Below, in pieces: positions 12,301 to 24,513 of a DNA stretch of 64,000 bases. Every line of letters begins with the position of its first letter. Positions within the stretch are counted from its first letter, which is position 1. The position numbers and the translations under genes were made by a program. The stretch lies in contig JAADJZ010000011.1 in assembly GCA_011032825.1 (NCBI GenBank), positions 682,001-746,000 of the forward strand, read 5' to 3'. The stretch comes from Massariosphaeria phaeospora (Eukaryota; Ascomycota; Dothideomycetes; Pleosporales). Below the pieces are notes generated by a model, which saw only the letters and a list, made by a program, of their open reading frames with translations, ran no database searches and was not told where the DNA came from.

Positions 12301-13412
12301 TGAGGTGGGCCTGCTCTGGTGGAGTGATTTGATGATGTTGATTCCCGTCAGGATGCGTGAGACCGCAGCTAGCTAGGCTATCGCGAGCATGTCCGCCGTC
12401 AAGGGCACGACTTGCGTACGCGTTGGAAGGAACAGTCTCCGCTTCATGAATTGCTCGCCCCTTGGGATTCGTATCGAGCTGAATGTTTCTTCAGGCGCGA
12501 TGGGAGGTCTTGCGGTGAGAGACTTGCTTGAGTTACACACTGCTCTATAATAAGTTGGATTGTGTCGCACCCGGGCTTATTAAGCTGTGGCAGTCAAGTA
12601 GTAGTCTTTCGATCATGGTGCACACTGCAGGTCAAACGAACTAGATGGGGTTATACGGGCATGATGACGAATTCTTGATTCCCGTGGCTGAAAGCTTGTT
12701 CCTTCGGAGGCCCCGTCTCGATTCGTGCAATGCTATGAGCTTTACGAGTACGCGAAGAGAAGGATGATGGAAAAGATTGGAACTGTTGGATGCGAGTGGA
12801 AATACCACTTCAGCTAGCTGCCTAGAGAGTCGAGGAGTCCGTGTCGAACCCGAGGTAATGATGCAGCGAATGCATTGGTCTGGCGCGCGTACTGTCGTAC
12901 TCGTAACTACTGCGCAGAGATGGGGCTCGTCTGACTAAAGCCGGCCGTGATCGGTCGGATGAGCCGCCTGGTGTTCGAGAGGGTTCGATCCGCATGGATT
13001 GGAAGTCGACACACTCTGGCAGGGCAACTGGTTCATGCTGGAGAGTAAGACGATTTCGACATTCCCCACCGGTTCGGCTGCCGGGTATATTGCCTGTCTG
13101 GGAGGTGAATCGAGCGTTGAGACTCGCGAACACTGGTCTAAAGCAGCTCACCGTCTTCTAGACTCCAGGGGATGAGGGTTGCAGACTCACGTTTCGGGGC
13201 GTCGAAAGGTGCGAGAAATGCGGACCAGTAGAGTGGGATTCCAGGTCGGGGCTTACTGGGGCGACAACGGCTGAACAAGGCGGACGGGTCAAGGCGCGCC
13301 ATACGTTGTCGATATTACCTGCAGGGCCTGGAGTCGAGCGGGAGGACGCTGGCGTGCTCCCGGGGACTTGTAGACGGGGTGGGCACGAAAGGTGCGTGCA
13401 GCGTGGGCAGCA

Positions 13413-13454
13413 GGCGGCTGGCTGGCGGCTGGCGGCTGGCGGCTGGCGGCTGGC
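13413..13454. repeat. GGCGGCT heptamer tandem repeat
   Basis: About five copies of the 7-mer GGCGGCT with one 4-base partial copy between the first two units. It sits in the GC-rich tract about 0.6 kb upstream of the first transcription factor gene. Confidence 0.85.
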
Positions 13455-13970
13455 AGACGGGATAACGGGAGACGGGACGACGGCTGACGATTGACGGTGG
13501 TGTCGTTCGGGGGGGTAAGGTTTCGCTCGGGGGGGTGAGAGGGAAGGGTTTGGGCAGAGTGGGCGGCGTTGGCGGCGTTGGCGCTGGCTGATCGATGGCG
13601 GGGCTAGTCTAGAGGGGCAGTGGCAGGGGCCGGGTAGCGAGCGCTGGAGGGGTCTCATGCCCCGGCCCCGGCCCCGGCGCGCAGCTCGACGTCGTCTTCA
13701 ACACCTGCCCTGCCCACCGCCGCCCACCGCCCACCGCCCGCCGACAGCCTGCAACCTGCAGCAACACGGGCAACGACTCGTCACCCAGCCCAGCCACTTT
13801 GCGCGACCGTCTGCGCCATGTGCCGTGGCCTGGCTGAGGCAGCGATAGCCTGGCAGTGAGCAGCGCGTCGCGACCACTGCTGGTCAGCCCGCCCTGGCAC
13901 CCGCAGTCTCCAGGGCTGCAGGTGGCCAGGCTCGAGAGACGCTCCCAACCGTGCAACACTCCTCACCACC

Positions 13971-14012
13971 GCACTCTGCACTCTGCGCTCTGCACTCCGC
14001 ACTCCGCACTGC
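13971..14012. repeat. GCACTCT/GCACTCC heptamer repeat in 5' leader
   Basis: Six consecutive 7-base units (GCACTCT x2, GCGCTCT, GCACTCC x2, GCACTGC) end six bases before the ATG of the Zn2Cys6 gene. They would be transcribed as CU-rich leader if the start at 14019 is right. Confidence 0.85.
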
Positions 14013-14018
14013 CTCGCC

Positions 14019-16767
14019 ATGCGTCCCGCTATTGATGCTGGTAACCTGATCGCGTGCACCTCGTGTGCAAAGGCAAAGGCCAAATGTGACAAGCAGGTAG
14101 GCCGCGCGCACCAGCCCGTCCCCAGGCATCATGGCCGTTGCTGAGACTCCCGCCCGACAGCTCCCAACCTGCTCACGATGCCTCTACAAGCGCCTCAAGT
14201 GCGAGCCACGGCCGCCCCGACGCTATCCCGAGACGTTCCAGTTCCTTCAGCAGTCCCAGGCGCAACTCCACCACACCCAGTCGCCCAACAACGCACCCCC
14301 GCAGTCACAGACCATATCTCCTCCTCCCTCGACATCTCCCTCGCCTCCAAAGCAAGACGATCCCACCCTCGACGAGTCCCTCCGCCAGTTGTTCCCCCCC
14401 GATCGCGACGCGTCCTTCGCTCCTTTCCAATGGCAGCCGACTCCGTTTTCTGGTCTTGATACTTGCCCTGGAGATCTTACAATGGAAACGGTAGACGGAA
14501 GCATGCACCAGTTCAACCCCCATCTTCTGGGTGACCCCACTCTGTTTTCGGCCGATGACTCGGCAATGGACTATGATTTCTCATCTCATCATTTCGGCCT
14601 ACTTTCGAGCAGTCAAACATCGCCTGATGCACTGCTTAGCGCGGAACAACCTACCATACCCCTCCCCTTCGCACGAACAGAGCAAGCGCGACTCCCAGAG
14701 CCCCAAGCTGCTCAAAGCTCCGCCACATCGACCACCGAGGACTGGCCCTGCTTCCGATGCAATCCACCGAGTGAAATACAAATCAATCCCAGAACGGGCA
14801 GCGAATATCTGAGACGGCTGGAGGAGACCCTGAACGATCAATCCGTATGGGGCAATACTGGCTTGTGTCCGAACGCGCCCAAGCAGGACACGCAACTCGA
14901 GATCAGCTCTGTGCAAGGAAGTCTCCGAGATAAACTCATGGTGGTTTCCCAGGGCTTCCTGAGCCGAGCTCGCGACGTCCACCGCACCGGAGCTGAGGAC
15001 GCGTCGCTGAGTAAGATGCGATCATCATCGGGAGCAAGTCTCACCGGCTTCTTCATTCTCCCGCCGCCTCTGGTGTTGGAAGTATTCCTCCGCACGTATG
15101 CTCTACGTGTCGAGCCATACGTGCCGTTCTTTCCCGCTGCGAGTATCGACCTCACAAAGCTTATGGCCTCTGTTGACGAGAAGTCTTCAATTTTGTTGTT
15201 GTTACTTATGATAGCACATGGGGCCATGGGGAGTCCATTGGCTGAAGCTCGACATCTTGCAACAGGCCTTATCGAGACTTGTCGAATCTGCATGTTTGAC
15301 GTCATGGAGAAGAATGTACAGATGTCAGCTCACCCAGTCATGGTTAGGTGCGCTCTTCTGTACCTCAATGCGGCAGCGTGGAGTGGAAACAAGTGGCACA
15401 TGGACGTGAGTAGATCCGTATCATACCCCACACCCATCCGCTGGGTCATACCTAGGTAGTGTGGACTGTCCTGTAGTACAATGCTGACGTCAGCCTAAGC
15501 TTTCCACAGCTCACTTGCGCATGTATATTTCGGTAAGTTTGAAATAGCCCCATTAATAATACGGATTGCACACTAACGCCTGGTAGATGGTCAGACATAC
15601 CCGCATGCTGGACTTCAGGCAAACCGCTCTCGCCAATATGAACACTGCGGTAGATATTGAAGCGGCCTGGACCACATGGCAAACAGAGGAGACCCTAAAC
15701 AGGTGCGTCCATAAACCTTGTCCGCTAGTGATACTCTAACATCTCGCTATAGGCTCACGTACTCTTGGGTCACACTTGATCAAGAGATAAATCTTTTCCA
15801 CGATCGTCAGCCAGACTTCGACATAAATGAATGTAATGCTCCTATTCCTTCCGGTGACGACCTGTGGAACGCCAGATCTGCAGAGGCCTGGCACACACTT
15901 CTCGGTGAAAAAGGCCAAGACGGTCAACAAACACCTAGCACGCCTCACTCCCTGTCCAAGCTTTTCAGCTTGTTCATGAGCAATGAGTTGTCGTACAATG
16001 TCAGCGCCCTATCGCTCACCGAACTTCGGCTACTTTTGCAGCCGATACAGGCGCTCATTTACCATCTCAACAAGAGTCTTGTGTACTTTTTCAATTCTGG
16101 AAGTCAAAGACTCCTGCAACGTCTTCTGACCCAACTCGAAGAGGTGCAATACCTCTTAAAGCAATGGTACTCGATCTGTTGTCGGTCTCTCGAAAGCAGC
16201 GAGACTCCCACCGGTTGTTCTAACATGGTCATGTTTCATCTGATCAGTCTGAATGCCATCACGTACTTTCCTGATATAGAGCGACTTGCTCGAGGCGAGG
16301 TTTCGCCCCCAACATTCCGCGAGTCCCTCTGGGCAGGCAAACGGTGTGCCGAAGAAGCGCCTCAGATCTGGTGTCATTGTGGGCAGGTAATTCGCTACTT
16401 TCGACAGATGCCGGCATCTGCTCGACCCTACTGGTGGAGTGCCGCTATATACCGTATAGCCCTCTGCATGTGGGCGACGAGTCTCTCTCGCAACGCAGAA
16501 ACGTCCAACACAGTCTTCTCATCTGCGAACGAAAAGATTGTAATCGATACTTTGCCATTTGATCATCCATCTATAACACGGTATTTGCGTCACCAAGACG
16601 GAACACCTGTCCTTTCTCAATCCAACGGTTCTTTGGTCTCACTGCGTTCTATCAACATTATTCAGCATTGCGTCGAAGTACTGGAGGAAAAAATCCCACT
16701 GTCTCAGCTCGACGAAGGAATTAGTGCAAGGCTCTCGGCTTTCATGCAGCGATGGAGCACGGAATAG
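14019..16767 (+). CDS. Zn2Cys6 transcription factor
   Basis: Five exons (14019-14096, 14161-15405, 15494-15532, 15587-15702, 15753-16767) join in phase to 830 aa. The first two exons together build the binuclear cluster: CTSCAKAKAKC, a short loop, then CSRCLYKRLKC, spacing C-x2-C-x6-C-x6-C-x2-C-x6-C, residues 13-40. The 64-nt first intron splits the cluster between the third and fourth Cys. A Pro/Ser/Gln-rich region follows (40-180), then a fungal-specific TF middle region with WHMD, LTYSWVTLDQEINLFHD and RPYWWSAAIYRIAL. The 39-nt third exon is a microexon chosen by phase and by alignment to the next gene, which has the same exon pattern; this junction is the least certain. Nuclear, likely regulator of the oxidative genes downstream. 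Confidence 0.85.
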
Positions 16768-17617
16768 TAAATTGACGCGAGATGTCGCATTCGAATCGCT
16801 GCCTTCCGGCCAAAACACTTTGCAGTAATTCAGCTTAGAGCTCAGCTCATGTCAGCGTACATCTTACTGCCTTGTGAAACGCGTGTTCCGCCTAAATGGT
16901 CCAGTTATTGTGCCAAGGCCAAACGTCTTACGGCAGTAGGGTCACGGAGGCTGAGATAACAGCTCGATAAGCTGCTATTCTCATTCTAAAGTGTCTGATT
17001 GCATGCTGTACTCCACATGGGTTCTCCAATTCGGGGCATTGTTACTGCACTCTACAGCTCGCCGATCTTGTTAGTTGGGTCATTGGATACCGGCGTGCGT
17101 CGATGTGACGCACGTTTTGAAATGACCGGTAGGTGGGAATCGATCAACTAAAATGGGGGGGTTGATGTCAAAATCCACGTGATACAGAGAGATTCCCACG
17201 TTCCATAATCAACGTTGTTCAACCGCAGGCGCAAATGCCGGACATTGATAATCGGTCTGGGCTGCGAGCCCCGACTTGGCATCTCGGTGGCGTTGGGCTG
17301 CCGCCTCAGAACTCGTGCACAGACTCCGGTTACTACCGTGCTATCGCGCAGCAGACCCGCATGCAGCAACTGACATGGGTATCCATGTGTACTGCTCCAA
17401 GACTCCCATGTCAGCCGCAGCGGACCAGGCGTTGCTTACTTAGTAGGTGAAGGAGCACGTAACGCCCGTACTCCGGGTCGGCCTGGAACTATGCAGACTC
17501 AAGAGCTGCAAGACGTGAAGTTTAAGCGAGACATGGCGGACCCTAGAAGAGCGGCCGGTACATCATCATAGGAGTTTCCCCCGCCAGAGGCCACATTGGA
17601 GATATATACGCTCGACT
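16768..17617. promoter_or_regulatory. Intergenic, upstream of second TF
   Basis: 850 bp between the tandem transcription factors. It holds a CACGTGA site at 17176 and a GATATATA stretch just before the second start. No gene seen. Confidence 0.5.
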
Positions 17618-20600
17618 ATGATGTTTTGTTCTTATTGTGGTCAGGGCTTCAAGAGAGACGAGCATCTTGAACGGCACATATTGACCCACACGAACGTTCG
17701 TCCATTCCGCTGTCGAGATTGCAGACTTGCGTTCAAGAGAAAGTATATCTCCATTGGCCCTGGTCATGTCAGAAAGCTATACTAACATGATCATCTCAGA
17801 GACCTGCTTCGACGGCACTACCGGTCCATACACGCACCCCCCAGCGACGACGACAACCAACCTGATGACGATACGGCACCTTCTCGAAATGCAGGTGCGG
17901 GACGCATTCCCATCGCTTGTATCAACTGCGCAGCGAGTAAAACAAAATGTGACAATCAGATGCCGTGCGGAAGGTGTGTGAAAAAGAAACTCACCTGCGA
18001 GCGCCGCACGTACCGACGAAGCAGCTGTAAAGACAATACGAAACCAATCCAGCCGCCAACGAGCGAGATCAAGCCGCAGAGGGATGATTCCACCTCACAT
18101 ATGCAATTTGAGTGGGACAGTGCCGGAAATTCTGGCGAGAGTCCCAGAGGGCCAAACTCACCTCTATCTGATCCAACCGCATCTGCCAGGAGGGGTGATC
18201 TTGCAGACCTTAGTATCTCCGAGGCACAACATGAAAGGGAAGACCACGAATATACCTCGGAGCAAACGGCTGCAAGCTCTCCATCACCTAAAGCTTTGAT
18301 CGATACCCTCGACCCAGGCACTGACACCGTCTCATACCAATCCATCGAGTCTTTACCACAATTTCGCAGTACAGACTCAATGGATATACATCTCACAACT
18401 GATATATCCTTCCCGGCCTTCTTTCCATCCACCCAACAAGCTCCAACATTCCATGACGTGGATTTCGATATCCTCATGCAAGACTGCAACTTCGACGAAC
18501 TTCTGGCGGGCACTAATGCTACACCTCGCCTGTTATCAGCCTCATCGGAAACCTTTTCTGATTCGGATTGGTCCTTCGTGCAAGAAGATGTGGCTGTGAG
18601 AAAGATCTCGTATCCGGTTGTGGCTGCCCCAATGGCGGCACTGCCCACCAACTTTGCTGATCCTGATCTCTCCAGCCAATGGTCATCCTTCTGCTGTAAT
18701 CCTAGGATCGGAGACGCGCCATCGTCAACATTCACGTCGTTGACAAGTCTTGCAAGTCTGAGGTTGTTGGACAATCCCGCAATCTGGTCGCTCTGCTCCC
18801 TACCATCAGATATCGCGCACGGCCAGAACAGTCCGCTTGCAATCTTTCCATCTGATTTCACGCACTGTGAGTCTTTCACACGTGACAGGCTTTTGGCTGT
18901 GACACAACAGATATGGCGGATGTCGAGGGAGAAAATCGTTTCTTCTTTCTCTGCCGATAGGCAACAAGAAACAACAAATGCATGGATGGAGCGCATCATT
19001 CTACTGCCTCCAACCGAGATCATCCAACAGATACTCCAGAAATACGTCACACATGAGAGTCAGCGCTTTCATCTCCTTCCAGCACAGGAGTTTCCTACCT
19101 CAGCGTCACTGCTAGACACGGAGAACAAGATACTGTCCGGGATACAGACATTGTCAATTATAGCGCAAGTCACACGTTCCGCTCCTGCAGCAGAGGCTCG
19201 TGCGCTTTCCAATGGCCTGGCTGAAGTGTGCCGCATTGTTATACAGGATGCGGAGTCGGCAATGCATCCCGAATTCCTGGACGCGAGTTTATCGTTATTG
19301 CAACTACTGCAATGGAGCGGGGATGCGTGGCACATGACGGTAGGCGCACTTCGTAGAATCCCGGATGTGAATTCCGACTAACACTGCTAGTCTGTTCCGA
19401 AGTTGTGGGAGCAACATGCCAAGGTGTGTAGTCATCCATTCCCTATCTAACACCTTCGCATTTCTTATGCTAACCATGCGACTCAAGACAATTCAGAAGA
19501 AATTTGCCTCTAACCACAAATCTTCTCATCTCGAGTTAGAGGCCTTGAAGGCAGCAGAGACACAAAGCCGGTACGTGCCTATTACTTCCACAGCCATGTT
19601 ATGGTCTGCAGCTGACCAATGCAGCATGATGTATTCTTGGATTGCTGTGGATTTGGAGCTCAGTCTATTCCACGACGTCCCCCCCAAGCTTGCTGTTCAG
19701 GAAATCACTAACCCTGAATTCTCCTCCATACATCTTGAGAGCCGATTCAGCTCGCTCACCGCTCTCTTCGAAACATTTATGGAAGGTCAACTAGCAAGCC
19801 AAGGCGGTCTGACCTCTACAAGTCTGCGGCTTCTCCTTCACCCGTTACAATGTTTGTCAGCTCACCTGCATCAATGCTTAAATACTTTTGGAAGCATCCA
19901 GATTTCAGGATCTCCCTCGTCTTCAAGCTCAACGCTCGGACTCGCAAGCAAGGCCTTCATCGATGAACTTGGGACCTTGCTGAAGCGGTGGCACAGACTC
20001 ACCGCTAACATGGCATCGGAAGCGCCTGCTTCGACCGAGGGACTGGATCCAGTTATGAGAGGATCTATTGCCCTGTACCATGTCATGGCTCTTAACAATC
20101 TGGCGTCCTTCCCAGATGTCGAGCGTTCAATACGGGAAAACCAGACCGGGACAAGGATCAGCCAGAACGACTCGAAGACCTGGATGCGGACTGCCGGACC
20201 GGACTCCACTGCATTATTGCTGTACCACTGCGGCCAGGGTCTCAAGACATTGAGGGGTATGCCGCCCCTAACGCGACCGCTGTGGTGGGCAGCGGCACTT
20301 TACCGCGTCGCGCTCATGCTGTGCCAGGCCGTTATCTCAAACGGCGCATTAGGGCTGAGCTTCTCCACCTGTGCCGAAACATCGTCGCCGGTCAACCACC
20401 CAACGTTCATTGTGTTGGACCGAGATTATGCCCCCGGGGACGAAGACAAGGACATAGCTCTACAGTGCTTTCTCGGTCGTTTACAGGGCACGCCGATGCT
20501 TACGAGACCCGACGGAACCCATATACTATTGACGACGGCTACTGGTGTTCTGGATCATTGTACTGCCCTGCTCGATGAACACTTCATGTTCGAAGGGACA

Positions 20601-20678
20601 GACTTTACAAGGGGCGTGTTAGGAAAACTGTGTACCTTGAGGAGGCGATGGGCTGACGCTGAGGTGTGTATTTCTTGA
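17618..20678 (+). CDS. C2H2 x2 + Zn2Cys6 fusion transcription factor
   Basis: Five exons (17618-17742, 17800-19339, 19391-19423, 19488-19570, 19625-20678) join in phase to 944 aa. Two C2H2 fingers open the protein: CSYCGQGFKRDEHLERHILTH (abutting residues 4-24) and CRDCRLAFKRK joined across the first intron to DLLRRHYRSIH. An acidic linker leads to a Zn2Cys6 cluster, CINCAASKTKC..CGRCVKKKLTC. The rest matches the preceding gene: WHMT, MMYSWIAVDLELSLFHD, RPLWWAAALYRVAL, with the same microexon position. A start at 17960 would cut the cluster in half, so the upstream exon is needed. The fused finger architecture is known in some fungal regulators. Nuclear; probable regulator of the adjacent block. 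Confidence 0.87.
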
Positions 20679-21657
20679 GTCAACTATTGAGGAATTCCGG
20701 GATACTTCGGTAATGGAACTGTATATGAATGTATGGCAGACCTTTCATTCAGTCAGTTACACCTAGATGGATAGACGTGACCACGAACATAGATGGGTAT
20801 TCAATTAAGAGACTGGTCTAGATTTTAGTACTATTGTGAGAGTTTAACCCCTAAATGAGCCCATATCATTTGCATCGTGGTTTACCAACTCGGCGTCAGG
20901 AGACTCAGACGGGGTTTGCCGTTTCCACGTGACCTGCCCGGAGGCTTTAGCGGCCCTGCATTTTGTCCCGCCTTCCGGGCAATCTCTCGAACACGGTGCC
21001 TCCCGCACCTAAGCTTGGTGGCGTATCTGAGTTTTCTTTTGGTAAAACACGCTTTATCTAGCATACTGCACGTTGCTGACTGAACCGGTACGTTGCCTCG
21101 CATGGCAGACACGAGAGGCTTTCCTTCAATCCGCTCGATCTTCCTGCTATGGCGCCTTTAAGGCAGACGAAATGGTCGGCGTCGCACTCCGCGGACCCAG
21201 CTGCTCTCGGAACTTGTCTTCCGTATTACAAATGAACGCCAACGACGCAATCGGACGTCCGCTGCGCTAGAAATAAGATGTGGCGGCGGTGGCCGGGGTG
21301 AGCAAACAAGCTTCGGAGCTCGGTTAGCAGCCAATCAGAAGGACCTGTGCCTTGCGGCGCAAACTGTTGACCGCGACGTCTTTGTGCGAGATCAACGCGG
21401 GCGGGTCGCACTTGCGTTTCTCTTCGTCCGGTAGGTTTGTGAAACGCCGATTAAGGAAGGGACAAAGCTGACCTGGACGCGGCACTTGCGGACTGCTAAG
21501 GACGAAGATCAACACAAGGCACTGACCGTGGAGCACTTACAACTATCTACACGTTCGTTAAAGAGTCTTCGATCGACAACTTCCTTCACTCTGTACCTAT
21601 TCAACGACTGGGCTCTATCACAGTTCTTTGGAGTTCCATACTCCAACCACAACCTCG
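20679..21657. promoter_or_regulatory. Intergenic, promoter of MFS gene
   Basis: 979 bp between the second regulator and the exporter, both plus strand. A CACGTGA site lies at 20936. Small frames inside have no features. Confidence 0.5.
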
Positions 21658-23626
21658 ATGTCGACCGACACGGAACTTCAGGCACGACCTTACGACGCCA
21701 TGGGTAGCAAGGAAGGCATCAGTGCCGATATACGGAGTCAAGAAGAGGAAAACAAGGTCGAGGAGGAGTATCCGAGTTCGTGGCGGCTGGCGAGTGTCGT
21801 TGTTGCCTTGGTGCTGAGCATGTTTCTTGCCAGTCTTGATATGGTAAGCATACCATGGTATTAGATGGGCAAGTGAAAAATCCTGACGGTTACTGCAGAC
21901 GATTATCGGCACGGCGATTCCAAGAATCACGGATGAGTTCCACAGCTTGGATATGGTATGTAAAGCCCAGAACCCATGAACTGGACTGGTTTCCTAACCC
22001 GCGGGCAGGTTGGTTGGTATGGCTCGTCCTTCTTCCTCACCGTCGCCGCATTTCAAGCATCGTGGGGCAAGGCGTACAAGTTCTTCGACTTGAAGATCGT
22101 CTTCTTACTCGCTATCTTCCTCTTCGAGATTGGCTCTCTTATCTGCGGTGTGGCTCCTAACAACGAGGCATTGATTGCTGGCCGCGCCATCACGGGGGTC
22201 GGTGCTGCTGGTGTCATTGGTGGTAGTTACTGCATTGTTGCCTTTGCTGTGCCTCCCCATCGACGACCGGCCTTTGCGGGTATCATGGGTGAGTCCCAAG
22301 ACCGTTCTCAGCTGTTCACTCTCCTGAACCGATAAACTAACTTTTCTGAACAGGCGCAACGTATGGTGTTGCTAGTGTGATTGGTCCCTTGCTAGGTGGT
22401 GTGTTCACTGACAAAGTATCCTGGAGGTGGTGGTATGTTGTGCAAGGACTTTGTTGACTGGCACCCAAAACTAACAAGTAATCAGCTTCTACATCAATCT
22501 CCCTATCGGTGGTGTCTCAGCGGCCATGATTCTGTTCCTTTTCAAGACCCCAGAGGCTTCTCGCTCCAAGGACAATCTTACCCTCGGCGAAAAGGTTCTC
22601 CATATGGACCTTCCAGGCGCCCTCGTCATTCTCGCGGCAGTGGTTTGCTATCTTCTCGCCCTGCAGTGGGGCGGAATTACAAAGGCTTGGAACAACCCGG
22701 ATGTCTATGGAACATTGATCGCGTTCGGACTCATCATGATCTTGTTCGTCGCGGTAGAGTGGTGGCAGGGAAACCGTGCATTGCTTGTACCCTATCTGCT
22801 CAAGGAGCGAACTATCTGGGTTGGTTGCGCCTTCGGGTTCTTGTAAGTTTCCCGTCCAAAATCAGCGAGGATGAGACCCTGACTATACTAGCCTCGGCGG
22901 TGGCTTCTTCGTTCTCTTATATTACCTGCCAATCTATTTCCAAGCTGTACAGGGAGTATCAGCCGAGCAGAGCGGTGTCCGAAACCTGGCTCTCATCGTT
23001 GCGGAGAGTAAGTTCAAAATCCATTCTCTAGATAAACAAGTAGCTAACACGGTACAATAGCCGTCGCCACAATTCTTTCTGGTATCCTGATCTCAACATT
23101 CGGCCTCTTCGCACCCCTCATGATCGTCGGTGCCGCCATCTCCACCATCGCCGCCGGCCTCATCTATACATTCTCCGCCACATCTACCAGCGGCGCATGG
23201 ATCGGCTACCAAATCCTCGCCGGCGCAGGCATCGGCCTCTGCTTCCAAGCACCCATCATGGCCGGCCAAGCTCTCGCAAAGCACGAAGACGTCCCCACAA
23301 CCACCGCCATCCTTATGTTCTTCCAGACCATGGGAGGCGCGCTGACCGTTAGTGCGGCGCAATCCGCATTTGCCAACGAATTGCTCGCTTCTCTCATTCG
23401 AAACGTGCCTGGTGTGAATCCCGCGGAGGTCTTGGTCATCGGCGCTACGGAAATCAGACAAGTGTTCAAGGGCGAAAACCTACTGGGCGTTCAGGCGGCT
23501 TATATGGATGGGCTGACTGTCACGTTTATTTTCATTATTGCGCTTTTTGGTGTCGGTACGTTGGTTACTTTTGCCACGCCGTGGACGAACATCAAGAGCA
23601 AGGCGAAACCAGGCGTTGCTGCGTAA
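21658..23626 (+). CDS. MFS drug/metabolite exporter, DHA2 (14-TM) type
   Basis: Seven exons (21658-21843, 21899-21955, 22009-22288, 22354-22432, 22486-22842, 22892-23007, 23061-23626) join in phase to 546 aa. The hydrophilic start is followed by TM1 ending in [17 protein letters not shown], the usual opening of the 14-helix H+ antiporters. [15 protein letters not shown] and the motif-C-like [12 protein letters not shown] follow, then SWRWCFYIN at the end of the first half. The second half carries [18 protein letters not shown], typical of the toxin-efflux branch. A plasma-membrane proton-driven exporter that would remove a metabolite made by the neighbouring oxidoreductases, or protect against an outside compound. 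The sequence alone does not name the substrate. Confidence 0.93.
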
Positions 23627-24513
23627 GGCGGGTTGATGGTCTGGTGTGTGAGATTCGAGCGGAGGTAGGGAGTTAATGATGTACGATACACTGTGGAACA
23701 GCGAGATGCAGCAGAGATACCACTAAATCATGAAATAGAGGCAAACTTCGGGATTCGGAATACCGAGCTCACAGTGAAAGTGAAACACTGCGATAACCCA
23801 GGAACATGGTAATTCCAAAAAATTCCAAAACCCAAGCATTTGGTGTATATTTTTGCATGGCCTTCGCCGCATGGCAGCATGCATCTGCAGGTACGCGAAC
23901 CCCAATCCGAAAACGTGGGCTGATATCTCAGTTCTCGGAAAAGATCTAACCCAATCCCGACAGATTGTTCTCACGTGGAGACCCGATCTTCCATCCGATT
24001 TTTCCAAAAATAGTCCTAGACGTAGACCTCGCCTCAATGCGGACCCCGTTTCGCCTCAAGCTAGACCCCGTTTCGCCCCAACCCACGAATCCCTAGCTTT
24101 CCCTTTCAACACCGACACCGATTATTTCCCCCACCATCCGACATGCTGTTTCTCAAGGGAACACGCGAGTCTAGGTTTGGAGTTGGATTTGGCATGATTG
24201 AGATAGCGCTGAGGCTGAGCCCCGATGACGAGCTGGTGGCTGGCGGACTTCCGGTGGCTCGTGGGCGGGGATTGGGGGCGCGAGGCGCGAGGCGGCGGCC
24301 GATACGAGAGGGCTAGACGAGGCAGATGGTGGTGGTGTACTGGTGCTGAAGGACGTGAGGATGAGCTGAGATTGTGGAGAGGCAAGACTGTCTATGTAAG
24401 TGGTTGGTTCCCCCGCGAGTGTTTCGTTTCGAGTGTTGTCGCCGTTCCTTTCGCGAAGACGTTGATCTTTCGTTTAAGCTTGTCTTGGGTTGATTTTGAC
24501 TATCTTTTTCATC
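23627..24513. promoter_or_regulatory. Intergenic, promoter of GMC gene
   Basis: 887 bp. A 14-base word, GACCCCGTTTCGCC, occurs twice at 22-bp spacing (24042 and 24064) within degenerate tandem copies. A CACGTG site followed by GA (TCCACGTGA on the minus strand) lies at 23972. Confidence 0.5.

Larger units (their letters stand above)
9392..14018. other. Gene-poor region, 4.6 kb
   Basis: No reading frame here joins into a recognisable gene on either strand. The best candidates are a 164-codon minus frame at 9645-10139 that opens with TTG, a plus frame at 10531-10983 broken by one TAA at 10723, and a 107-codon minus frame at 11593-11916. None shows family motifs or convincing splice partners. 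Composition shifts from mixed to strongly GC-rich after about 13.3 kb, where short tandem repeats begin. I see no terminal repeats or transposase remnant. Confidence 0.55.

Noticed and set aside
12980..13000. tRNA-like T-loop word GGTTCGATCC
   Set aside because: No matching acceptor, D or anticodon stems around it. I found no convincing tRNA or rRNA in the window.
17956..19050. 364-codon open frame on the minus strand
   Set aside because: It lies wholly antisense to the well-supported C2H2/Zn2Cys6 gene, and its composition follows from that gene's codon use.
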